A DNA stretch of 5,782 bases, taken from positions 1 through 5,782 of the forward strand of contig JAJRVB010000102.1 in assembly GCA_024277515.1 (NCBI GenBank), given 5' to 3'. Positions 1 through 5,327 of this stretch are shown here, one piece after another (the first letter of the stretch is position 1; every line of letters begins with the position of its first letter). The notes under the pieces are model-generated. The model was not told the origin of the DNA. It saw nothing but the letters and a program-made list of their open reading frames with translations, and searched no databases. Origin of the DNA: Nitrospirota bacterium. GTDB taxonomy: Bacteria; Nitrospirota; Thermodesulfovibrionia; UBA6902. Position numbers and translations under genes: made by a program.

Positions 1-1062
1 GTAGAATTGCTGCCGATTGACGGGGAACCCACAAGCGGACTGCATTCAGGATTTACTCCTCTTATAAGGGCGGACAAGCTTGCATCACATCTGGGAATGA
101 AAAGATTATATATCAAGGATGATACTGTTACTCATCCGACCCTCTCTTTCAAGGACAGGGTGGTGGCAGTAGCACTGTCCAAGGCGAGGGAATTCGGATT
201 TAATACGGTCGCATGCGCCTCAACCGGAAATCTTGCGCATGCCGTATCAGCCCACGGCGCGGCAGCCGGGTTCAAGAGATTTATTTTTATTCCCGCGAGT
301 CTTGAAAAGAGTAAAATCATTGCGTCGCTTGCCTATGGACCGAACCTGATAGCAGTGGACGGAAACTATGATGACGTAAACAGGCTCTGCAGTGAAGTGG
401 CCAATAAATACAACTGGGCCTTTGTGAATATCAATATCAGGCCGTTTTACGCGGAAGGGTCAAAGACCCAGGGATACGAAATTGCGGAGCAGCTTGGATG
501 GCGTGCGCCTGATGCGGTTGTCGTGCCGTGTGCGAGCGGTTCCCTGCTTACAAAGATCTGGAAGAGTTTCAGGGAGATGAAGAGTATAGGTCTTATAGAT
601 GAACTGCATACAAAAGTATTCTCGGCCCAGGCAACAGGGTGTTCTCCAATCGTCAAGGCAATAATAGATGGTGTTGATGTTATTAAACCGGTGAAGCCTG
701 ACACCATTGCGAAATCACTTGCCATAGGGAATCCTGCGGACGGATATTATGCTACCCGGGTCATCAGGGACAGCGGCGGGTTCGGGGCCGACGTATCGGA
801 TGAAGAAATCGTGGAATCAATAAAACTCCTTGCCCGGACTGAGGGAGTTTTTGCTGAAACCGCCGGCGGTGTCACTCTTGCATCCGCCATCAAACTTTTA
901 GAGAGCGGACATATAGAGAGGGACGCGGTCACCGTGCTCTGCATAACAGGAAACGGATTAAAGACCAAGGAAGCGATAGTCGGACAGACAGGAGAACCTT
1001 ATCACATTGACCCGAATCTGAAGTCGTTCGAAAAGGTTCTGGAAAAGATTACCAGCGGGTAA
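1..1062 (+). CDS. Threonine synthase-like PLP enzyme, long type, 5'-partial
   Basis: Fold type II PLP-dependent enzyme of the threonine synthase family, which normally converts O-phosphohomoserine to threonine. The frame is open from base 1 (GTA GAA TTG...), so the N-terminus lies outside the window. Long-type homologues carry an extra N-terminal segment, often a small cysteine-containing domain. Counting residues from the TTG at base 7, visible motifs are SFKDR with the PLP lysine at K49, the ASTGN substrate loop at 71-75, DGNYDD at 118-123, an ASGSL cofactor-phosphate loop at 176-180, ETAGG at 284-288 and TGNGLKT at 314-320. The segment aligned to the substrate-phosphate arginine motif of ordinary ThrC (NPxRxEGQKT) reads RPFYAEGSKT here, so the usual Arg is Tyr148 with a nearby Arg145. 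The next gene, 92 bp downstream, is a CysO-like sulfur carrier, so a sulfhydrylase role using a protein thiocarboxylate is a real alternative to threonine synthesis. Family is certain, substrate is not. Confidence 0.9.
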   Translation, partial: VELLPIDGEPTSGLHSGFTPLIRADKLASHLGMKRLYIKDDTVTHPTLSFKDRVVAVALSKAREFGFNTVACASTGNLAHAVSAHGAAAGFKRFIFIPASLEKSKIIASLAYGPNLIAVDGNYDDVNRLCSEVANKYNWAFVNINIRPFYAEGSKTQGYEIAEQLGWRAPDAVVVPCASGSLLTKIWKSFREMKSIGLIDELHTKVFSAQATGCSPIVKAIIDGVDVIKPVKPDTIAKSLAIGNPADGYYATRVIRDSGGFGADVSDEEIVESIKLLARTEGVFAETAGGVTLASAIKLLESGHIERDAVTVLCITGNGLKTKEAIVGQTGEPYHIDPNLKSFEKVLEKITSG

Positions 1063-1139
1063 GTCCGGAGGTCTTTATATTTGTGATAATTACAGTACCG
1101 TCAGTACCGGATAAAAAGCCGTGATCTTTATATAAGTTT

Positions 1140-1147
1140 AAAGGAGG
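1140..1147 (+). promoter_or_regulatory. Strong ribosome binding site of the sulfur-carrier gene
   Basis: AAAGGAGG is close to the consensus Shine-Dalgarno sequence and ends 7 nt before the ATG at 1155. It fixes that start and predicts efficient translation, as expected for a small carrier protein needed in stoichiometric amounts. Confidence 0.8.
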
Positions 1148-1154
1148 AATATAG

Positions 1155-1430
1155 ATGGCTGTTAAAGTAAAAATACCGGTCCCACTCCAGAGGTTGACCC
1201 AGGGGAAGGAAGAAGTCGAGGGGCAGCCCGGAACAATAATGTCTCTTATTACCGGCCTGGACCAGACATATCCCGGCCTTGCGGAAAGGATATCTGAAGA
1301 CGGCAAGCTGCGCAGATTCGTCAACGTCTATGTAAATGAAGAGGATGTCAGATTTATGGATAATGAGGAGACGAAAGTAAAGGACGGTGATGAAGTTTCA
1401 ATTGTCCCTGCAATTGCAGGCGGTATCTGA
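1155..1430 (+). CDS. CysO/MoaD/ThiS-type ubiquitin-like sulfur carrier protein
   Basis: A 91-residue beta-grasp sulfur carrier. Such proteins are adenylated at a C-terminal Gly-Gly by an E1-like enzyme and then carry sulfur as a thiocarboxylate. The central stretch LRRFVNVYVNEEDVRF (residues 52-67) closely resembles the corresponding part of mycobacterial CysO, as recalled from memory. The DGDEVSIVPAIAGG ending (77-90) is the family's terminal strand and tail. A single extra residue, Ile91, follows the Gly-Gly, so a peptidase would probably have to remove it before activation. Comparable extensions are known for HcyS and QbsE. The start is set by AAGGAGG at 1141-1147, 7 nt before the ATG. It sits 92 bp after a threonine synthase-like gene and before a NIL-domain gene, which favours amino-acid sulfur transfer over molybdopterin or thiamine synthesis. 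No molybdopterin or thiamine gene is in view. Confidence 0.9.
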   Translation: MAVKVKIPVPLQRLTQGKEEVEGQPGTIMSLITGLDQTYPGLAERISEDGKLRRFVNVYVNEEDVRFMDNEETKVKDGDEVSIVPAIAGGI

Positions 1431-1525
1431 AATAATTGTACGGATGCTGAATCAGTCACAATGAAAATCGTCTGTATTATTTTATCAATGGCTGTAGTCG
1501 ATATGTCATTCCAGGGGGGGATACA

Positions 1526-1762
1526 ATGAAAACAAGGATAAAACTGACTTTTCCTCAGGAACTCATTAAGGAACCTATTATATTTACCATGGCGAGAAAG
1601 TACGACATAATCCCCAATATACGAAGGGCACGTGTCACCGAGACGGTGGGAGAGATGGTGCTTGAACTTGAGGGTGAGGAAGAAAATGTGATCAGCGGAG
1701 TTGAATCTCTCAGGCAGCTGGGCCTTAATGTGGAGCTTGTGGAGGGCGATATACTCGAATAA
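1526..1762 (+). CDS. Stand-alone NIL-domain protein
   Basis: A 78-residue protein that is almost entirely one NIL domain. This ACT-like ligand-binding fold is best known at the C-terminus of the methionine ABC transporter ATPase MetN. It also occurs fused to ferredoxin domains in a methanogen protein implicated in homocysteine synthesis. Family-like features are the first strand RIKLTFPQEL (4-13), a helix with EPIIFTMARKY (16-26), the NIRRARV strand (31-37), GEMVLELEGEEE (42-53) and the final helix and strand SLRQLGLNVELVE (61-73). There is no ATPase, ferredoxin or membrane part, so it probably acts as a small binding or regulatory subunit. The start ATG at 1526 is supported by a G-rich Shine-Dalgarno (AGGGGGGG, 1513-1520). 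Its stop is 2 bp before the next threonine synthase start, indicating tight cotranscription. The exact ligand is unknown; methionine or a related sulfur compound is inferred from the family. Confidence 0.87.
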   Translation: MKTRIKLTFPQELIKEPIIFTMARKYDIIPNIRRARVTETVGEMVLELEGEEENVISGVESLRQLGLNVELVEGDILE

Positions 1763-1764
1763 AT

Positions 1765-2832
1765 ATGGATCGAAGGCGTGGACTGATTGAACGATACAGA
1801 AAATATCTCCCTGTTTCAGAAAAAACCCCTGTCATAACCCTGAACGAAGGAAATACCCCTTTAATAAAAGCCGTTCATATAGATGAAGTCATGCGGGCCG
1901 GAGTCAGACTCTATTTCAAATATGATGGACTTAATCCCAGCGGTTCATTTAAAGACCGCGGCATGACCCTCGCCATATCAAAGGCCGCTGAAAAAGGGGT
2001 AAAGGCGGTCATCTGCGCTTCAACAGGCAACACATCCGCTGCTGCTGCGGCATACTCGGCACGGGCCGGGATGGGCGCCATTGTTCTTATCCCTGAAGGG
2101 CAGATAGCAATGGGCAAACTTGCCCAGGCAATGATTCACGGCGCGATGGTGATGCAGATTAACGGAAACTTTGATGATGCGCTGAGACTCGTTAAAGAGC
2201 TTGTTGAGAAACATAACTTTGCCCTTGTGAATTCAATAAACCCTTTCCGGATTGAAGGCCAGAAGACAGCGGCCTTTGAGGTCTGCGAGCAGCTTGGCAA
2301 TGCCCCGGTATATCATGCCCTGCCGGTCGGCAATGCCGGAAATATTACCGCATACTGGAAGGGCTACAGGGAGTTTCTTTCAGAGGGTAAAATTGGTTCT
2401 CTACCGAAAATGCTCGGTTTTCAGGCGGCCGGCGCAGCGCCTATTGTAAAGGGAAGCCCTGTTGAACATCCTGAAACAATTGCCACTGCAATCAGGATAG
2501 GCAACCCCGCAGGCTGGAAGGGGGCAGTCGCTGCGCGGGACGATTCCGGGGGTGTCATTGATTCGGTCACTGATGAAGAGATCCTTAGCGCTTACAAATT
2601 TATAGCGTCCAGGGAAGGGATATTCTGTGAACCGGCATCTGCTGCATCTCTCGCAGGGGTCATCAAACTTTCTGAACAGGACTTCTTTTCAGAGGGTGAT
2701 ACCATTGTCTGTACGCTTACCGGACATGGATTGAAGGACCCTGATAATGCGATTAAACTGTCGAGGCAGCCGGTCAGGGTGAGTGCGGACATCAACTCGG
2801 TCGAAAAGGTGATTACCGGCTGCTGCATATAA
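1765..2832 (+). CDS. thrC: Threonine synthase
   Basis: A complete 355-residue threonine synthase of the short (Bacillus/Thermus-like) type, about the usual family length of 350. It converts O-phosphohomoserine and water to threonine and phosphate with PLP, in the cytosol. Motifs in order: EGNTPL (28-33), NPSGSFKDRG with the Schiff-base lysine K63, ASTGNTSAAAAA (86-97), NGNFDDAL (133-140), NSINPFRIEGQKT (156-168) with R162 at the position that binds the substrate phosphate in characterised enzymes, the PLP phosphate loop PVGNAGN (187-193), CEPASAASLAG (288-298) and TGHGLKD (319-325). All key residues are present, so this copy is the likely housekeeping enzyme and contrasts with the divergent paralogue at the left edge. 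The ATG follows the NIL-gene stop after 2 bp with no well-placed Shine-Dalgarno (GGAGG at 1742-1746 is too far upstream), so translation is probably coupled. Confidence 0.94.
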   Translation: MDRRRGLIERYRKYLPVSEKTPVITLNEGNTPLIKAVHIDEVMRAGVRLYFKYDGLNPSGSFKDRGMTLAISKAAEKGVKAVICASTGNTSAAAAAYSARAGMGAIVLIPEGQIAMGKLAQAMIHGAMVMQINGNFDDALRLVKELVEKHNFALVNSINPFRIEGQKTAAFEVCEQLGNAPVYHALPVGNAGNITAYWKGYREFLSEGKIGSLPKMLGFQAAGAAPIVKGSPVEHPETIATAIRIGNPAGWKGAVAARDDSGGVIDSVTDEEILSAYKFIASREGIFCEPASAASLAGVIKLSEQDFFSEGDTIVCTLTGHGLKDPDNAIKLSRQPVRVSADINSVEKVITGCCI

Positions 2833-2849
2833 CACCTTGCCGTGCGTAA

Positions 2850-3002
2850 CTAATCCTGCCCGGTTTCAGGATCTTTTTCTTCTTTTATACCGACATCTTT
2901 TACAAAATCCGCGCACTTGATATCCCTGCCGCTCATGGGAAACTTTTTCTGGCACGTTGCCTTCCATGCACAGATTGCACATATTGTATTACTTGACGCC
3001 AT
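2850..3002 (-). CDS. Small four-cysteine protein, unknown function
   Basis: A 50-residue reading frame, ATG at 3002 to TAG at 2850. It contains C8, C11, C17 and C30 in the pattern C-x2-C-x5-C-x12-C within the stretch CAICAWKATCQKKF. This could bind zinc or an iron-sulfur cluster. The C-terminal part is highly charged (IKEEKDPETGQD). A good Shine-Dalgarno, GGGAG at 3012-3008, sits 5 nt before the ATG and supports real translation. The gene begins 44 bp after the stop of the cysteine-rich DUF116 gene on the same strand, so the two are probably cotranscribed. Similar small CAICAW-type proteins seem familiar from deltaproteobacterial and related genomes, but I cannot name a characterised member, and no function is claimed. 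Confidence 0.7.
   Translation of the reverse strand: MASSNTICAICAWKATCQKKFPMSGRDIKCADFVKDVGIKEEKDPETGQD
2853..2887 (+). terminator. Possible rho-independent terminator after thrC
   Basis: A 6-bp inverted repeat, ATCCTG (2853-2858) and CAGGAT (2867-2872) with an 8-nt loop, is followed directly by a T-rich run (CTTTTTCTTCTTTTAT). It lies 20 bp past the thrC stop codon and is correctly oriented for plus-strand termination. The stem is short and the T tract is interrupted by C, so it may be weak. It lies inside the last codons of the converging 50-residue gene. Confidence 0.4.
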
Positions 3003-3046
3003 AATATCTCCCGTTATTGCATATAAATAAAATCCGTGTATTGCGC

Positions 3047-3562
3047 TTACATAATTTCCCTGATTTCTTCCCAGTCAACACTGTTCCTGATGCAGTCATA
3101 TTTGTGAAGCTGCACGCCCTGGGTCTTTACTCCCGTTCCGTTCACCCTTATGCCTCTCAGCGTGATTTTCTCAGCATGCATGCCTCTTTCAATTTCATAT
3201 TCACATGCAATTCCGATGACCCCTTTCAGCTGTTTCCTCTGAATCAGCCTTTTTGTAAAGCCGACACTCGGGGTAATGTAAAACTGATACCCCTTTTGTT
3301 CCGCTGATTCATAGATACTTCCGCAACCGCAGAGTTTACACTTATTGCACATGACACCGTCGGACTTTGAAAACTTCGCGGGGCATTTCTCATCTATAAG
3401 GCAATGAGGCAGGATAACGGCAACATCGTCTTTCCTGAGTTTCCTGAAGCTGTCCCGGTAATAATCATTTATTGACGCCATGATGTCCGTTCTCTTGAGA
3501 CCTAACAGACCCTGGATTTTGTATATGTATATTTTTCCAAGAAATTTTAATTTTTTCAACAT
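3047..3562 (-). CDS. DUF116 family cysteine-rich protein
   Basis: A 171-residue protein with the hallmarks of DUF116, a widespread uncharacterised family in anaerobic bacteria and archaea. The conserved core starts with VILPHCLIDEKCPAKF (49-64; C54, C60). A cysteine cluster C72-x2-C75-x2-C78-x-C80 follows, and then the GVIGIACEYEIERG segment (114-127; C120). C157 lies near the end. The clustered cysteines suggest a metal or iron-sulfur site; this is inference. No signal peptide or clear membrane helix is visible. The N-terminal part (GKIYIYKIQGLLGLKR, 9-24) resembles the lead-in of family members as I recall them, so I keep the ATG at 3562 although its Shine-Dalgarno is poor. An internal ATG at 3481 (Met28) is the alternative. 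It is transcribed away from the PocR operon and probably with the small cysteine protein downstream. Function unknown. Confidence 0.85.
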   Translation of the reverse strand: MLKKLKFLGKIYIYKIQGLLGLKRTDIMASINDYYRDSFRKLRKDDVAVILPHCLIDEKCPAKFSKSDGVMCNKCKLCGCGSIYESAEQKGYQFYITPSVGFTKRLIQRKQLKGVIGIACEYEIERGMHAEKITLRGIRVNGTGVKTQGVQLHKYDCIRNSVDWEEIREIM

Positions 3563-3633
3563 AACCAGTTATACAATATCAGACAGAGGTTTAATTATCT
3601 CTCATAATAAGTCTAATCACTTATGCTCATTAT

Positions 3634-3647
3634 TTGCAATATCGCAA
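3634..3647. promoter_or_regulatory. Possible operator palindrome
   Basis: TTGCAATATCGCAA is a 14-nt inverted repeat symmetric at 12 of 14 positions (TTGC...GCAA arms around an AT-rich centre). It ends 5 bp upstream of the candidate -35 of the PocR gene promoter, a usual site for a dimeric regulator. It could act on either divergent unit. Chance occurrence in AT-rich DNA is possible. Confidence 0.25.
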
Positions 3648-3652
3648 CTGAC

Positions 3653-3681
3653 TTTACTGGGATTATTTTTGCCTGTATAAT
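3653..3681 (+). promoter_or_regulatory. Candidate sigma70-type promoter of the PocR/DAHP synthase operon
   Basis: A perfect -10 hexamer TATAAT (3676-3681) is preceded at 17-bp spacing by TTTACT (3653-3658), which matches the -35 consensus at four of six positions. The -10 lies about 45 bp before the PocR start codon, giving a leader of roughly 40 nt that holds the Shine-Dalgarno at 3712-3719. Confidence 0.5.
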
Positions 3682-3726
3682 TAATTATCTTTAGAAGACT
3701 TTCAGATCAACAAAAGGAGCTGAGAA

Positions 3727-4242
3727 ATGCAACTTGCCGATATCATGTCCCTTGAGAAATGGCGTGCGCTGGAAGAGGACATTTTCAAAAGGTCCGGTCT
3801 GGCCTCAAATGTTTTCGATGTAGATGGTATTCGCATAACCGATTACAAGGTATGGGTCAACCGCCTCTGTCCTGTGATAAAGGCGGACGATGGAGGGCAG
3901 AGCTTCATCTGTGCCGTAGCCCACATGAATGTTGCCAATATGTCCAGGCAGGGCAGGGCCCCTGTTGTGGGAGAGTGTGATGCCGGCCTTATAAAGCTGG
4001 TTGTCCCGATATTTGTGAAGGGAGAGTTTGCAGGAGCGGTGGGAGCATGCGGTCTTCTGCTGGATGACGGCGATGTTGATGCCTTCATGATAGGCAGGAC
4101 AATCAAAATGGATGAGGAGAAAATTGAGGGTCTGTCGGATGATATCAGGAGAATAACGGAAAATGAGGCTGAAGAGCTCGGGACATATATTTCTGAACGT
4201 ATTGAAAAAATAGTAAACGATTTTGAAAAGCAGAAAAGGTGA
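3727..4242 (+). CDS. Stand-alone PocR sensory-domain protein
   Basis: A 171-residue protein consisting essentially of one PocR domain, a PAS-related ligand-binding module named after the propanediol regulator PocR and found in many sensor kinases and AraC-type regulators. Family-like features are the N-terminal helix with LEEDIFKRSGLASNVFDVDG (15-34), cysteines C48, C62 and C84 in the order expected for the domain, GECDAGLIKLVVPIFVKGEFAGAVGACG (82-109), and a C-terminal helical tail from about residue 128 rich in Glu and Lys (possible coiled coil). No HTH, kinase or GGDEF output domain is present, so it cannot bind DNA in the usual way and may work through a partner. AAAAGGAG (3712-3719) fixes the ATG. 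A DAHP synthase/chorismate mutase gene starts 10 bp after its stop, so the two are almost certainly cotranscribed. Ligand unknown. Confidence 0.87.
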   Translation: MQLADIMSLEKWRALEEDIFKRSGLASNVFDVDGIRITDYKVWVNRLCPVIKADDGGQSFICAVAHMNVANMSRQGRAPVVGECDAGLIKLVVPIFVKGEFAGAVGACGLLLDDGDVDAFMIGRTIKMDEEKIEGLSDDIRRITENEAEELGTYISERIEKIVNDFEKQKR

Positions 4243-4252
4243 CCATCACAAC

Positions 4253-5326
4253 ATGAAACTGAGCATTCTTCCCCTTTCTGAATGGGGCCTGCCTCTTAAA
4301 AAGAAGTTTATCGCGGCCGGTCCCTGCAGTACCGAGTCGGAAGAACAGCTGCTCGAAACCGCCAAGGCGTTTGCAGACGACAGGACCGGTTTTATACGTG
4401 CCGGAATATGGAAGCCGAGGACCCGGCCCGGCTCTTTTGAGGGAGTGGGGGAAAAAGGGCTGAAATGGCTTGTCCGGGCAAGAGAGGAGCTGAATGTACC
4501 TGTCGGCACCGAAGTTGCCAACCCTGATCATGTTGTGTCCTGTCTGAAACATAATATTGATGTCCTCTGGATAGGCGCGCGCACGACCGGGAACCCCTTT
4601 GCAGTCCAGGCGATCGCAGATTCCCTTAAAGGTACTGATATCCCCGTGTTTGTGAAGAACCCGATCAGCCCCGATATTGACCTCTGGATCGGCGCCATAC
4701 AGCGGCTGTATAATGCAGGACTCAAAAAGATCGGGGCCATTCACCGAGGATTCAGCACTTCCAAAAAGGTCCTCTACCGAAACTCTCCAAACTGGAAAAT
4801 TCCCATTGAACTGAAACGTCAGATTCCTGAAATACCCATGCTCTGCGACCCGAGCCATATTTGCGGAAAGAGAGAATTGATCTTTTCTATAGCTCAGGAG
4901 GCCCTGGACCTCCTGTTTGACGGGCTTATGATCGAGGTCCACAGAGATCCGTCTGCAGCCCTCAGCGACTCAGGACAGCAGCTTACCCCTGATCAGTTTT
5001 TTGCCTTGATCAGCCGCCTGACTGTCAAGAGAGAGACCGGGGACAGCAGGGAATTTGATATAAGGATAAAAGAGCTGCGCCACGAAGTCGACAATCTGGA
5101 CGAACACCTGATTAAACTGTTGGGCAAGCGGATGGAGATCGCAGGGAAGATGGGGGAATTGAAACGCAGGAATGATATTTCTATTTTACAGCCGCACCGC
5201 TGGGAGCAGATTATTGAGAGCAGAATGTCAGAAGGCGAGGCGTACGGCCTGTCCGGTGATTTTGTATTTCAACTCTTTCAGATTATTCATGAAGAGGCAA
5301 TCCGGAGACAGGAGGAGCAGGATTAA
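4253..5326 (+). CDS. Bifunctional DAHP synthase (type Iβ)/chorismate mutase type II
   Basis: A 357-residue fusion for aromatic amino acid synthesis. Residues about 1-255 are a KDO8P/DAHP synthase barrel that condenses phosphoenolpyruvate with erythrose 4-phosphate. Motifs are AGPCSTES (22-29, metal ligand C25), KPRTRPGSFEG (54-64), GARTT (108-112), VKNP (134-137), GAIHRGF (161-167), CDPSH (198-202, metal ligand H202), MIEVH (226-230) and ALSD (236-239). Residues about 265-357 are an AroQ-type helical chorismate mutase that converts chorismate to prephenate: IKELRHEVDNLD (272-283), KRMEIAGKMGELK (292-304), ILQPHRW (311-317) and IHEEAIRRQ (345-353). This DAHPS-N/CM-C order is the one known from Bacteroidetes such as Porphyromonas. 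The mutase domain often provides prephenate or chorismate feedback on the synthase. I chose ATG 4253 because family members begin near MxLxxLPLxxW; AAGGTGA (4236-4242) lies upstream. The TTG at 4223 would overlap the PocR gene and is less likely. Confidence 0.93.
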   Translation: MKLSILPLSEWGLPLKKKFIAAGPCSTESEEQLLETAKAFADDRTGFIRAGIWKPRTRPGSFEGVGEKGLKWLVRAREELNVPVGTEVANPDHVVSCLKHNIDVLWIGARTTGNPFAVQAIADSLKGTDIPVFVKNPISPDIDLWIGAIQRLYNAGLKKIGAIHRGFSTSKKVLYRNSPNWKIPIELKRQIPEIPMLCDPSHICGKRELIFSIAQEALDLLFDGLMIEVHRDPSAALSDSGQQLTPDQFFALISRLTVKRETGDSREFDIRIKELRHEVDNLDEHLIKLLGKRMEIAGKMGELKRRNDISILQPHRWEQIIESRMSEGEAYGLSGDFVFQLFQIIHEEAIRRQEEQD

Positions 5327-5327
5327 T

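Larger units (their letters stand above)
3563..3726. other. AT-rich divergent intergenic region
   Basis: These 164 bp separate the DUF116 gene (minus) from the PocR gene (plus) and are clearly more AT-rich than the flanking genes. They must contain the promoters of both transcription units. A plus-strand promoter candidate and a palindrome are listed separately. For the minus strand I see only weak -10-like hexamers and make no call. No small ORF with a credible ribosome binding site was found here. Confidence 0.7.

Noticed and set aside
7..9. TTG at base 7 as the true start of the left ThrC-like gene
   Set aside because: The frame is open to base 1, no Shine-Dalgarno can be seen, and homologues of this type have a longer N-terminus, so the gene is treated as cut by the window.
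1155..1430. Carrier protein as molybdopterin synthase small subunit MoaD
   Set aside because: The CysO-like central motif, the extra residue after Gly-Gly and the ThrC/NIL neighbours favour amino-acid sulfur transfer; no molybdopterin gene is present. Not fully excluded.
3017..3307. Plus-strand open frames of 96 and 66 codons (3017-3307, 3480-3680) opposite DUF116
   Set aside because: They are antisense to a conserved-domain gene, lack good ribosome binding sites and resemble no family.
4223..4225. TTG 4223 as start of the DAHP synthase/chorismate mutase
   Set aside because: It overlaps the PocR gene by 20 bp, has no convincing ribosome binding site, and adds ten residues not expected in the family; ATG 4253 fits better.
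4145..4942. 265-codon minus-strand open frame opposite the PocR end and the DAHP synthase
   Set aside because: The antisense strand is fully explained by two well-supported genes with clear motifs; the product has no recognisable domain and is a shadow frame.
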